Assembly: GCA_030408505.1 (NCBI GenBank)
Contig: JAUHQI010000004.1
Coordinates: 558,001-622,000, forward strand
Source: Candidatus Sacchlamyda saccharinae
Lineage (GTDB): Bacteria > Chlamydiota > Chlamydiia > Chlamydiales > Rhabdochlamydiaceae
DNA length: 64,000 nt
Direction: 5' to 3'
Every line of letters starts with the position of its first letter. Position 1 is the first letter of the stretch. Shown here piece by piece: positions 9,116-17,187 of the stretch. The position numbers were made by a program, and so were the translations under genes. The notes under the pieces were generated by a model. It made no database searches. It was not told the DNA's origin and saw nothing but the letters and a program-made list of their open reading frames with translations.

Positions 9116-9218
9116 TTTGGAAATCGTAATCAACTCAGAAGAGTTAATGGAGATTGAAAATTAGGTTTTTCGGCGCTTTTGGCCGAAGATCTGAGGAATT
9201 GAATTAATCAGTGTCTCC
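9058..9218. repeat. 161-bp palindromic mini-element, copy B
   Basis: The ends are 17-bp perfect inverted repeats (GGAGACACTGATTAATT). The next bases also match copy A when this copy is reversed (CTGATTAATTC, AATT, CAGATC). It contains the 3' end and stop of the GT17 gene (to 9115) and the last three codons and stop of the MFS gene (from 9208), so it was inserted across both gene ends or carried their new ends. The end sequence CTGATTAA holds TGA and TAA in different frames. Confidence 0.85.
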
Positions 9219-10485
9219 CAAATGATGATTGAACTATTTTCCTTGAACGAGCCATTACTACGGTTGCTGAAAGAGAACAAATTGCCCCTATAGCTAGGAC
9301 TACTCCATAGCTATTGAACAAGAAGAAAAATGCAGATCCTACATAAGGAACGATAAGGCCTCGCACCCCAACAGCAAGCACATTGATTGAAGAAAATGGA
9401 GAACTATCTAGATTTTTAGAGAAAACACTCCCAGACATTTTCCAGCTCAGCTCACTGCCTCCTTGCATGATTCCGTACGCTAAATAAGCAAGATACACAA
9501 ACATCGTGTGTACTTGCGCTCCCGCGAGAAGGAAAGGGAATAATGCCGCAACCCCCGTTACAATAGCGCAGAGAGTAAAGATTTTTGCATTTCGAAATAG
9601 TTTCACCCAAAGTGGAGAAGACAGAGCAAATCCAATACCTTTACAGGCAGCTATAGCCGTTAACATTCCCGAATAAGAAAGATGGAGGGCATCAACAAAA
9701 TACTTTGGTAAAACGGGTTGAACAATCATAAGACCTGCCCCTCCAAGGAAAAAACCAAGTTGAAATCTAAGAAAATCAGGCCTTTTAGAAAGAATTTCCG
9801 TTGCATTTTTGAGCGGAGCAATGAGATGGATCCTCAAATTATCAACAGAAAACTCTGGCTTTGTAAAACTAATACCTTTTTCCTTAGGGAAGGACTGATT
9901 AGGTAATTTCAATATAAATAAAGTTGAAACTATCCCAAGAGCTGCCGCAGACAAAAATAGCCACCTCCAAGAGTCATGTACATCGTCTAAAAATCTTCCA
10001 AAAAGGATAGGTAATATTGCCGTTCCTAAAAAATCAATCGTTGCACCAGTTGTAACCACCCTTTCTTTTGCAACTTTTGGCATATATATTCTTAAGACTT
10101 CCATCCAAGCAGGAATAGTGCCCCTCGATAACATCATAAAAATGCCGAACGAAATAATGAAAAACCAGGGGTTTTTAGCAATTGGGAAAAACAAAAACGG
10201 CAGGAATTTCAAAATATTTGCCCAATATAGGTTTGGCACTAACTTTGCTTTTTTTCCATGAACCAATTGACTCCAGTAGGGAGAGAATAGAGAGGCCATT
10301 GGTTTCAGAGCAATAATTGTAGCCACTTGAAATGGAGAAGCTCCTAAGTCTTTGTAAAGAATCATTGGAAGGAGATATAGAAATCCCCAGAAGGGAAAAG
10401 AGAGCAGATGGACAGCTAGATACCTTCTTGAGGTAGATTTCTCATATAAGAAAGAGGGTTTTTCTCTCGAAGTATTGGTCATCAC
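9208..10485 (-). CDS. Major facilitator superfamily transporter
   Basis: 425 residues with about 12 hydrophobic segments spread evenly along the protein. It shows the MFS layout: two six-helix halves joined by a charged loop (near 200-225, LPNQSFPKEKGISFTKPEF). The loop between helices 2 and 3 is PYWSQLVHGKKAK, a weak version of the MFS G-x3-D-R motif. MFS proteins are secondary carriers for sugars, drugs, nucleotides or metabolites; the substrate cannot be read here. It is convergent with the GT17 gene, and its last three codons and stop come from the inverted end of repeat copy B. Base composition is AT-richer than the core genes near 20-23 kb. Confidence 0.8.
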   Translation of the reverse strand: MMTNTSREKPSFLYEKSTSRRYLAVHLLSFPFWGFLYLLPMILYKDLGASPFQVATIIALKPMASLFSPYWSQLVHGKKAKLVPNLYWANILKFLPFLFFPIAKNPWFFIISFGIFMMLSRGTIPAWMEVLRIYMPKVAKERVVTTGATIDFLGTAILPILFGRFLDDVHDSWRWLFLSAAALGIVSTLFILKLPNQSFPKEKGISFTKPEFSVDNLRIHLIAPLKNATEILSKRPDFLRFQLGFFLGGAGLMIVQPVLPKYFVDALHLSYSGMLTAIAACKGIGFALSSPLWVKLFRNAKIFTLCAIVTGVAALFPFLLAGAQVHTMFVYLAYLAYGIMQGGSELSWKMSGSVFSKNLDSSPFSSINVLAVGVRGLIVPYVGSAFFFLFNSYGVVLAIGAICSLSATVVMARSRKIVQSSFGRH

Positions 10486-10540
10486 CCACCTAGCAATTTG
10501 AAAGTCGACCCGATGATAACGAATCCGAAGATAAAAATCC

Positions 10541-10568
10541 TTGACTGCAGAAATGAATGGAGTAGAAT
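10541..10568 (+). promoter_or_regulatory. Sigma-70-type promoter of the small secreted-protein gene
   Basis: TTGACT (10541-10546), a 16-bp spacer and TAGAAT (10563-10568), followed by GGAG at 10587-10590 five bases before the ATG at 10596. Both signals together support the short gene as real. Confidence 0.6.
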
Positions 10569-10584
10569 TTTCCTGAAAATCAAC

Positions 10585-10602
10585 TTGGAGTTTGCATGAT
10601 GT
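10585..10602. repeat. Short direct repeat, copy 1 (over the small gene's start)
   Basis: TTGGAGTTTGCATGATGT, containing the Shine-Dalgarno and start codon of the small gene. It matches 10857-10874 in 16 of 18 positions. Confidence 0.6.
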
Positions 10603-10781
10603 GTCGATATTTTCTTATTTTGTTAATTTGTTTTTCAGTGAATACATATAGCAGTGATGTCGAAAATGCAGAAATGTACATCAACGATTGGCTCGCGCAA
10701 GAAAAACAAAAGGAAACTGACGAAAAAGAACAGGAGTCAGAAGAATCATCCGAAAATGAAACTTCGGGAAGGGCTGATTAA
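10596..10781 (+). CDS. Small secreted acidic protein, unknown function
   Basis: 61 residues. Residues 2-19 are a clear signal sequence (YFLILLICFSVNTYSSD), followed by an Asp/Glu/Lys/Ser-rich hydrophilic tail (EKQKETDEKEQESEESSEN). A promoter (10541-10568) and a Shine-Dalgarno GGAG precede it, which is better support than most ORFs of this size get. The final codons and the TAA stop are the CTGATTAA end of the palindromic repeat copy C, so the tail was probably longer or different before the repeat arrived. No family recognised; a periplasmic or secreted peptide, or the stub of a longer exported protein, would fit. Confidence 0.5.
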   Translation: MMCRYFLILLICFSVNTYSSDVENAEMYINDWLAQEKQKETDEKEQESEESSENETSGRAD

Positions 10782-10848
10782 AGATTGCCATTGCAATAAC
10801 GAAGTGACTATTGTTAGTCAGCGAGTTGTGAAATGGAAATTTTAGCCC
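10771..10848. repeat. Divergent, shortened palindromic element, copy C
   Basis: 78 bp with GGGCT/AGCCC ends, CTGATTAA near the left end and a centre TGACTATTGTTAGTCA (10805-10820). The centre and the next 28 bases align with the centre of copy A (3599 onward). It is therefore a shortened, decayed member of the 161-bp family. It supplies the stop codon of the small secreted-protein gene. Confidence 0.6.
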
Positions 10849-10856
10849 AAACGATA

Positions 10857-10874
10857 TTGAAGTTTACATGATGT
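10857..10874. repeat. Short direct repeat, copy 2
   Basis: TTGAAGTTTACATGATGT, the second copy of the sequence that carries the start of the small gene; here it leads only to a very short frame. It may mark a decayed tandem duplicate. Confidence 0.55.
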
Positions 10875-10897
10875 AATGAAACTTAGAATCCAAGTTG

Positions 10898-12208
10898 CTA
10901 CATAACGTCAGCAGCGATAGCGGCAAGCTCTGAGCGCTCGGTCTTCTCTAAGAACATGTGTCCGAAGATCGGCTGGTCGGCGAATTTACCCACGGTATAG
11001 GTAAGCGCATTGGAGTCTTTGTCGAGGTAGGGATTATCGATCTGAGTAGGATCTCCAGTGAGAACAACTTTTGTCCCCTGGCCCGCGCGCGAGACGATCG
11101 TCTTCACTTCGTGGGGCGTGAGATTTTGGGCCTCATCTACGATGATGAACATTTTTGGAAGAGAGCGGCCGCGGATATAGGTCACCGCTTCCATCTCAAT
11201 CTTCCCACTTTCTAAAATGTAGTCCTTAGTTTCGCTATTCCCCTCGCCTGACTGACCTGAGGAGCAGAGAAATTCGATATTATCGTAGATCGGCTGCATC
11301 CAATGGATCAACTTCTCTTCTTTTGTCCCCGGCAGGTAACCGATGTCTTTCCCTAAGGGGACGATCGGGCGACTGACAAGAATTCGAGAGTAGAGCCCTT
11401 CATCAAAAACTTTTCGCATGGCAGCGGCGATGGTCAGGAGTGTTTTTCCAGTCCCGGCAGGGCCTACGAGGGTGACGAGTTTGACATCATCGCGCAGAAG
11501 CAAGTCGAGAGCACATTTCTGCTCTAAGTTGATGGGAAGGATACCCCAAATATCTTGCGAAACTTTTAAGAGGGGCTCTAGGCATTTTTTCTTCTTATTG
11601 TATCGAGCGACAGCAGAAGATTTTTCTGGGGTGGCCATGATACAAAATTCGTTGGAGTAAAAATCTTCCCCCTCTACTTTCATAAATCCATCTTTGAAGA
11701 AAAGGTCTATTTGGCTTTTTTCCACATCGATTTTTCGGTAACCTCGATAAAGTCCTTCATAGGCAAACTTGAGATTTTTATAGTCTTTGGATTTCAGCCC
11801 TATGGCTTCAGCTTTCACCCGCATCACAAGATCTTTCGAGAGAAAGATAACATCCGATTGCTTTTGCGCCACTTGAAAGGCCATCAAGAGCTTGTTATTC
11901 CCTTTCTCCATAGGCAATGGAAACTCCCCCCGCTCCATAGGCCTTATTGACGAATGGATCCGAATCGTGTTGCCATTTTCTATAGACACCCCCTCTTTAA
12001 GGTTCCCCTTATTTTTTAGAGAATCGATAAAGCGCATCACAGTCCTTGCATTTTTCCCTCTATCATCGGTATTCCGTTTGAGCTCATCGAGCTCTTCAAT
12101 CACCGGAAGCAAAATCACAATTTCACTATCATGGAGAGTCCCGATTGCATTTGGGTCATGAAGAAAAACATTCGTATCAATGATATAAGTGGATTTGGGC
12201 ACAGGCAA
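10898..12208 (-). CDS. PIN domain-PhoH-type ATPase (YlaK-like)
   Basis: 436 residues. The N-terminal PIN nuclease domain (about 5-140) opens with YIIDTNVFLHDP and carries further acidic residues (ELDELK, DDRGKNAR). The C-terminal PhoH P-loop domain (about 225-436) has GPAGTGKT (249-256) and VDEAQNLTP as Walker B, followed by the PhoH-typical TGDPTQID. Proteins with this pairing are linked to RNA metabolism (ribonuclease plus ATP-driven RNA unwinding) in other bacteria; the exact role in chlamydiae is not established. It stands alone, divergent from the 12404 gene. Length and motifs are complete, so it should be functional. Confidence 0.9.
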   Translation of the reverse strand: MPVPKSTYIIDTNVFLHDPNAIGTLHDSEIVILLPVIEELDELKRNTDDRGKNARTVMRFIDSLKNKGNLKEGVSIENGNTIRIHSSIRPMERGEFPLPMEKGNNKLLMAFQVAQKQSDVIFLSKDLVMRVKAEAIGLKSKDYKNLKFAYEGLYRGYRKIDVEKSQIDLFFKDGFMKVEGEDFYSNEFCIMATPEKSSAVARYNKKKKCLEPLLKVSQDIWGILPINLEQKCALDLLLRDDVKLVTLVGPAGTGKTLLTIAAAMRKVFDEGLYSRILVSRPIVPLGKDIGYLPGTKEEKLIHWMQPIYDNIEFLCSSGQSGEGNSETKDYILESGKIEMEAVTYIRGRSLPKMFIIVDEAQNLTPHEVKTIVSRAGQGTKVVLTGDPTQIDNPYLDKDSNALTYTVGKFADQPIFGHMFLEKTERSELAAIAADVM

Positions 12209-12340
12209 ATTCTCCTAAAGATAATTCTTAACCGCAGCATAGCGGCTCTACCAAGAACACACAATCATTTTTTTATATATATGATCATTAATGACTTACC
12301 TGCAGTTTTCAGCAAATACAATCTAAGAGTGCTAAATCGT

Positions 12341-12370
12341 TTGACAAAACCAAGCCTTTTCCGATATAAT
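12341..12370 (+). promoter_or_regulatory. Near-consensus sigma-70 promoter
   Basis: TTGACA (12341-12346), an 18-bp spacer and TATAAT (12365-12370); both hexamers match the consensus exactly. It leads to the gene starting at 12404, which has TAAGGTAG as Shine-Dalgarno. Confidence 0.8.
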
Positions 12371-12403
12371 GGTAAACAGAGTTTTTAACTTAAGGTAGTA
12401 CCC

Positions 12404-13120
12404 ATGAAAATCAATCAAAAAATCTTGAGTATCCCCCCCTATGTTTCCACCGCCTGGAAAAATGTCGTATCCCTCCATTTAGACCTTGGTACTCTGGTTA
12501 TTGGTCTTGTCAATGGCTCCACAATTGAAATTCCAGGGCTCGATAAAGGGACACTTGAATCTACCTTTGCCGCTCACCAAAATTTTCTTGAAAAGGATGA
12601 CCAAACTCTAGATGGCCCCATCCCCAGCACCATAATTCCTCCTGGAATGGTCCCCGGAATGATGGATGACTCCTCTTCAATTATGAGCTTGCCCCTCCGT
12701 TTCGGTATGGATGCAAATATGGGTAACATCTTACAACACAATCCAGAAGCTGCAGACAGCCCTGATCTCCCCAAAGAGATGCTCGATAAAGTCGCTTCCT
12801 TTTCTAAAGTGATCGGCTTTGACAATAGCGACAACTTCCCTAAACCCGAACCCCACTGCAACTGTATGCACTGCCAAATCATGAAGGCTATGCAGGAAAA
12901 AGCCCAAAAGACGATCGATGAAACCATAGAGGAAGAAGAGGTCTCTGAGGAAGACTTGCGCTTCCGAGAGTGGGACATCAGACAAGAGAGCAAAGACCTC
13001 TATGTGATTTCCAATCCACTCAACGCCGAAGAACATTATAACGTTTTTCTTGGCAAACCAGTTGGATGCACATGCGGACAAGACAATTGCGAGCATATCC
13101 GCGCCGTTTTAAATTCATAA
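12404..13120 (+). CDS. Conserved-type hypothetical protein with SWIM-like zinc motif
   Basis: 238 residues, no membrane segment. Two cysteine clusters are visible: HCNCMHC (about 147-153), and near the end GCTCGQDNCEHIRAVL, which fits the SWIM zinc-finger pattern CxC-x(n)-CxH. SWIM modules bind DNA, RNA or protein in diverse contexts. The middle is acidic (EETIEEEEVSEEDL, about 172-186), and residues 66-90 are Pro/Met-rich. Function unknown; a nucleic-acid or regulatory role is only suggested by the zinc motif. The gene has a near-consensus promoter, so it is probably well transcribed. The downstream SH3 gene starts 77 bp later and may be read through from here. Confidence 0.7.
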   Translation: MKINQKILSIPPYVSTAWKNVVSLHLDLGTLVIGLVNGSTIEIPGLDKGTLESTFAAHQNFLEKDDQTLDGPIPSTIIPPGMVPGMMDDSSSIMSLPLRFGMDANMGNILQHNPEAADSPDLPKEMLDKVASFSKVIGFDNSDNFPKPEPHCNCMHCQIMKAMQEKAQKTIDETIEEEEVSEEDLRFREWDIRQESKDLYVISNPLNAEEHYNVFLGKPVGCTCGQDNCEHIRAVLNS

Positions 13121-13197
13121 CTGAAAAAGTTGTGGTTTTTTAAACCGTTTGTTCCTAGAATGTGCACTTAAGCACCATTTTCGGAGGACGGTTTATC

Positions 13198-14364
13198 ATG
13201 GCAAAATCTTTCATTCTCGCATCTTCTCTTATTCTCTTCACTGCAGGCTTTGCAAATGGCCCCTTAACTCCAAAAGAAATCACTCTTGGCAACCAGCCAG
13301 AGAAAAAAGCTCAGCGCAAATCCCCAATGGTCAAAGCCTCCTTTTCACCATTTACTGGGAAAGTGATTGGCGATAAAGTGCGCATGCGTCTGCAGCCGGA
13401 TTTAGACTCACATGTTGTACGAGAAGTTGCAAAAAATGATATGATCGCTGTGATTGCGCAGGAAGGCGACTACTACAGCGTCGAGCCCCCCGCTTCTTTG
13501 AAAGCTTATATTTTCCGTAGCTTTGTTCTTGATGGCGTAGTCGAGGGTAACCGAGTCAATGTACGACTCGAACCCGATCTAGAAGCCCCCGTGATTGGCC
13601 ACCTCAATTCGGGAGATCGGATCAATGGAGATATTAGTCAGCAAAATCGCAAGTGGCTAGAAATTGCTCCTCCTTCCAATACCCATTTCTATATAGCAAA
13701 AGAATTCATCGAATATGCCGGCGGCCCTGAACTAAAAGAAAAAATGGCTCAACGCAAAGAAACAGCCGAGCAACTTCTAGAAGCTGCAAGACTCTTTGCA
13801 AAGTCTGAACTAGAAAACACATTTGAAGAAATCAATTTTGAAAAAATCAAAGAAGGTTTCTTAACTGTGATACACGATTTCACCGATTTCCCACAGAAAG
13901 CAGAACTTGCCAAAGAAGCTCTTACGGGAGCGCAAGAAGAATACTTGCAAAAGCGCATTGCTTACCTAGAAGAGAAAGCCGCTCTTGCCTCTGACTATGT
14001 CGCTCCGCAAGGGCGCAAAGCAAAAGCTGCTAAAACCCTTGAATCCAAAACTTGGAGAGGCGTGGAAGAAGGACTATTTGCCGCTTGGCAAGAGCATCAC
14101 CAGGAGAAGTCGATCAACGAATTCTATGATGAGCAAAAAATCGTAGCCACTTCTGTTACTGGAGTGCTAGAGGCCTTTACCTCCCCTGTGCAAAACAAAC
14201 CGGGTAACTACATCGTCAAAAACAAAAATCTTCCCGTAGCTTATGTCTATAGCACATCGGTCAACTTAGAAGATTTTGTAGGTCAGGAAGTAACTCTCAT
14301 TGGCTCTTCACGAGACAACCACAACTTTGCCTTCCCCGCCTACTTTGTTCACGAAGTTGAGTAA
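13198..14364 (+). CDS. Exported protein with two bacterial SH3 domains
   Basis: 388 residues from the ATG at 13198, chosen because GGAGG sits 9 bases upstream and the signal peptide (SFILASSLILFTAGFANG) begins there. Two SH3b repeats follow: GDKVRMRLQPDLDSHVVREV with its YYSVEPPASLKAYIFR end (about 55-110), and GNRVNVRLEPDLEAPVIGHL with WLEIAPPSNTHFYI (about 115-170). A helical, probably coiled-coil region (about 185-280) and a C-terminal beta-rich part follow. Bacterial SH3 domains usually bind cell-wall or envelope polymers, so a periplasmic envelope role is likely. Its stop overlaps the start of the DUF455 gene by one base (TAATG), implying translational coupling. Confidence 0.8.
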   Translation: MAKSFILASSLILFTAGFANGPLTPKEITLGNQPEKKAQRKSPMVKASFSPFTGKVIGDKVRMRLQPDLDSHVVREVAKNDMIAVIAQEGDYYSVEPPASLKAYIFRSFVLDGVVEGNRVNVRLEPDLEAPVIGHLNSGDRINGDISQQNRKWLEIAPPSNTHFYIAKEFIEYAGGPELKEKMAQRKETAEQLLEAARLFAKSELENTFEEINFEKIKEGFLTVIHDFTDFPQKAELAKEALTGAQEEYLQKRIAYLEEKAALASDYVAPQGRKAKAAKTLESKTWRGVEEGLFAAWQEHHQEKSINEFYDEQKIVATSVTGVLEAFTSPVQNKPGNYIVKNKNLPVAYVYSTSVNLEDFVGQEVTLIGSSRDNHNFAFPAYFVHEVE

Positions 14365-15158
14365 TGGAGCTTAGGGAATGGGCCACTCGGATCTTAAGTG
14401 CGGATACGATCGAGGAAAAGCTCTTTGCACCCTCTGTGCTAACGGACCATTCCCCTGGAGTGCCTCTGTTTTGGGATGCGCCTACAAGACCTGCCGGGAT
14501 GCACTTTCAAAAGCATACCCGCAAAGACAAACTCCCCAAACTCCATGAGCTTGCAGACAAAGACAAGCGCGCCGTTTGCATGCACCGCTTCGCTGGACAT
14601 GAACTTTTGGCCGTCGAAATCATGGCCTACGCCCTTCTAGCCTTTCCAGAGGCTCCCAAACACTTCCGTAGAGGCGTTGCCAATACATTGAAGGAAGAAC
14701 AGGGCCATGTCCACCTCTACATGCAGCAGATGGAGCGGCTAGGCATCTGCTTCACCGATCTGCCCCTTTATAAAAACTTTTGGTCCTACACCCCTTTCTT
14801 AAAACAACCCGAAGAATATTTGAGTGTCATGAGTCTCACTTTTGAAATGGCCAACCTCGACTTTGCACCCACTTACTCCAAAGCTTTTACCGAGCATGGC
14901 GATCTCGAGTGCGCAGGGCTCATGGATCAAATCTTAAAAGACGAAATTGCCCACGTAGCTTTTGGTTGGAATTGGCTCAAAAAAATGAAGTCTGATGATC
15001 AGACCCAGTGGGATGCCTGGCAGCAAGCTCTCCCTGAGTGCCTTTCTCCTCAGCGAGCTATGGGCAAAAACTTTCATGAGGAGCATCGCAAGGCCGCTGG
15101 AGTTTCAGAAGATTGGATCCAAAATTTTAAGAATTCTGTGATTCTAGTTGACGCGTAG
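14364..15158 (+). CDS. DUF455 ferritin-like protein
   Basis: 264 residues, soluble and helical. Glutamates and histidines are spaced as in a di-iron four-helix bundle: AGHELLAVEI, LKEEQGHVHLY, FEMANLDFA and LKDEIAHVAFGW. This series matches the DUF455 family of ferritin-like proteins, whose reaction is not known to me; relatives include the tRNA hydroxylase MiaE and other di-iron oxygenases. Translation is coupled to the SH3 gene by the TAATG overlap. The last 32 bases overlap the convergent rmuC gene. An oxygen-dependent modification or iron-handling role is inference from the fold. Confidence 0.8.
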   Translation: MELREWATRILSADTIEEKLFAPSVLTDHSPGVPLFWDAPTRPAGMHFQKHTRKDKLPKLHELADKDKRAVCMHRFAGHELLAVEIMAYALLAFPEAPKHFRRGVANTLKEEQGHVHLYMQQMERLGICFTDLPLYKNFWSYTPFLKQPEEYLSVMSLTFEMANLDFAPTYSKAFTEHGDLECAGLMDQILKDEIAHVAFGWNWLKKMKSDDQTQWDAWQQALPECLSPQRAMGKNFHEEHRKAAGVSEDWIQNFKNSVILVDA

Positions 15159-16320
15159 TTTTTTCCACTACTTCTACGCTATCTAGTTCGAGTTTGGTCG
15201 CCGCAGCTCCCATCTCCTTAAACTTACGAGCTGTCACAAGAACACGCGATTCCAAAGAACCAATCCCCTTATTGTAAGCATCAACAGCTGTGGTAAGCGA
15301 CCTACCCATCTTCGAGAAATGGGAAGACATATCAACGATCCGCTTGTAAAGCTCATGACCAAGCTTACTCACCTCTTCGGCATGCAGAGAGAGACTCTCT
15401 TGCTTCCAGCCATATGCAACAGCCCTTAAAAGGGCGATGAGGGTAGTTGGTGTGGCAATGATGACACCTTGATCGGCTCCCGCCTCAATCAATCCAGGAT
15501 CGTACTGGAGCGCAGCGCTAAAAAAAGTCTCCGAAGGGAGGAACAAAACAACAAACTCAGGGGTAGGCGTAAAGTGCTGGTGATACGTCTTTTTAGAAAG
15601 GGCTGAAATGTGCTGGCGAATCAGCCGCGCATGATCTTTGAGTTTAGCTTCTCGTATCGCATCGTTATCGGTCTGAATCGAATCTAAGTAGGACTCAAGC
15701 GGAACTTTGGAATCGATCACCACTTGGCGCCCACCAGGCAATTTAATCACCAAATCAGGGCGGATGGCCCCCTCTCCCACTTCTTGCTCAAAAAAATCGC
15801 AGTGGTTGAGCATGCCAGCTATTTCTACAACACGCCGAAGCTGAATCTCTCCCCACCTTCCACGAGCAATAGGGGTGCGCAAAGCTTTTACAAGATTGGC
15901 CGTCTCCTTGCCTAGCTCTTTTTTCGCCTCCATCAAAGAATCGACCTGAGATTTTAGGCTAGCATGGTCTCCTTTACGCTCTTTCTCAAGTTTATTCAGC
16001 CCCTCATCGAGCTTACCAAGCGTCTCTTTAACCGGCTTTACAAGCTGATCGATCGACTGTTGCCGCTTATCTAAATCCCCCTTTGCTCCTTCTTGAAATT
16101 TCTCCAAGCTCGTCTTGGCAAGATCTAAAAAGGTCTGATTATTCTTTTCGAGAGCATCATGCGAAAGAGCCTTGAAGGATTCCTTTAGCTCTTCATGTGA
16201 TTTCTGGGCAAACTCCAAATTCTCCTTTACAAGAAGACAGCGGAGTTTCCACTTATTGCTTTGCCAGGCAAAGAATGCAGCAAGCAGTCCCAAAACAACT
16301 AATGCGCAATATTCAATCAT
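15127..16320 (-). CDS. rmuC: DNA recombination protein RmuC
   Basis: 397 residues from the ATG at 16320. That start puts a membrane anchor (LVVLGLLAAFFAW) at the N-terminus, as usual for RmuC; a start further upstream would add 17 unrelated residues. A long coiled coil (about 35-140) leads to the RmuC core (about 145-360) with RGRWGEIQLRRVVEIAGM, RPDLVIKLPGGRQVVIDSKV and FVVLFLPSETFFSAAL, the family's restriction-endonuclease-like fold. RmuC limits DNA inversions and rearrangements at repeats. The gene overlaps the upstream pssA by 8 bases, so the pair is one transcript, and it is convergent with the DUF455 gene. Confidence 0.9.
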   Translation of the reverse strand: MIEYCALVVLGLLAAFFAWQSNKWKLRCLLVKENLEFAQKSHEELKESFKALSHDALEKNNQTFLDLAKTSLEKFQEGAKGDLDKRQQSIDQLVKPVKETLGKLDEGLNKLEKERKGDHASLKSQVDSLMEAKKELGKETANLVKALRTPIARGRWGEIQLRRVVEIAGMLNHCDFFEQEVGEGAIRPDLVIKLPGGRQVVIDSKVPLESYLDSIQTDNDAIREAKLKDHARLIRQHISALSKKTYHQHFTPTPEFVVLFLPSETFFSAALQYDPGLIEAGADQGVIIATPTTLIALLRAVAYGWKQESLSLHAEEVSKLGHELYKRIVDMSSHFSKMGRSLTTAVDAYNKGIGSLESRVLVTARKFKEMGAAATKLELDSVEVVEKTTRQLESQNS

Positions 16321-17146
16321 CGTGGTGGTGTGGTTCAAAATCTGCGAGTGTTTTTGATTTCTTCCCTGCAATTAGCCTGATCACCGTAATCCCCCATCCA
16401 ATCAAAATGTAGAGCCAGACAACTGCTGCTAAGGCAATCGGGAAGAAGTAAAGGACCCCGTACATTAGAAAAAAGGCAAAGATCACAGCAACAAAAACAA
16501 GTTGAAAAGAAGGGACCCGAAAGTGCAAGAATTTTGCACTGGGGAATTTAAATCTGCTTACCATGAAATACCCGAGAACGATAGTAGTTCCACACATGAT
16601 TAGAGTCTGGGCAGTTTCGCTTAAATTGGCCCACTGCTCAAATTTTGGGTATGCAAATAGTAAATTGAGGCTCACAACAGCAAGAGCTGCTGCTGGAATC
16701 GGCAGGCCAATAAAATGGCGAAATTTTTTTGCTCGGTGCTTTGGAAGTTTCTTAATGGCCGCCATCGTCACATTAAAGCGGACGAGGCGCAGTATTCCGC
16801 AAATGGAAAAGACCATGGCCCCAATGACCGCTAAGAACGAAAGAGGCGTCCCCTGCTCGAGCGACAAGCTCTTGAGCATCAAAACAACAGGCGCCACCCC
16901 AAAGGTGACAGCATCCGACAACGAATCAAACAAAAAGCCAAAGGCGCTCTCTGCATGCATCACCCTGGCAATCGCCCCGTCCACCCAATCGGCAAATCCT
17001 GCAAATAAAAGCAAAAAAGACGAGGTGAGGAGCGTCTTGTACGTCCCCATCCCCGGCTCGATCATATTGACTTTGAAAATGACAAACAGCCCGGCAGCTA
17101 AGCCAAAGGCTGTGATGATATTGGGGACGATGAAAATCTTTCTCAT
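16313..17146 (-). CDS. pssA: CDP-diacylglycerol-serine O-phosphatidyltransferase
   Basis: 277 residues, about seven or eight membrane segments. The CDP-alcohol phosphotransferase signature is complete: D53-x2-DG-x2-AR-x8-G-x3-D74-x3-D78 in DWVDGAIARVMHAES through FDSLSD. The enzyme joins serine to CDP-diacylglycerol to make phosphatidylserine, the precursor of phosphatidylethanolamine. The long hydrophobic C-terminal half matches the Bacillus-type (membrane) PssA rather than the E. coli peripheral enzyme. The reading frame runs into rmuC with an 8-base overlap. In C. trachomatis, as I recall, pssA is next to nrdA as well; here the Fic gene and an exchanger-like gene lie between them. Confidence 0.92.
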   Translation of the reverse strand: MRKIFIVPNIITAFGLAAGLFVIFKVNMIEPGMGTYKTLLTSSFLLLFAGFADWVDGAIARVMHAESAFGFLFDSLSDAVTFGVAPVVLMLKSLSLEQGTPLSFLAVIGAMVFSICGILRLVRFNVTMAAIKKLPKHRAKKFRHFIGLPIPAAALAVVSLNLLFAYPKFEQWANLSETAQTLIMCGTTIVLGYFMVSRFKFPSAKFLHFRVPSFQLVFVAVIFAFFLMYGVLYFFPIALAAVVWLYILIGWGITVIRLIAGKKSKTLADFEPHHHDD

Positions 17147-17187
17147 CCCCTCATAATACTAAACCAGTCTGTTTAAACCAATGTCAA

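Noticed and set aside
13130-13161. Promoter for the SH3 gene (TTGTGG...TAGAAT)
   Set aside because: The spacer is 20 bp; the gene may be read from the upstream promoter at 12341.
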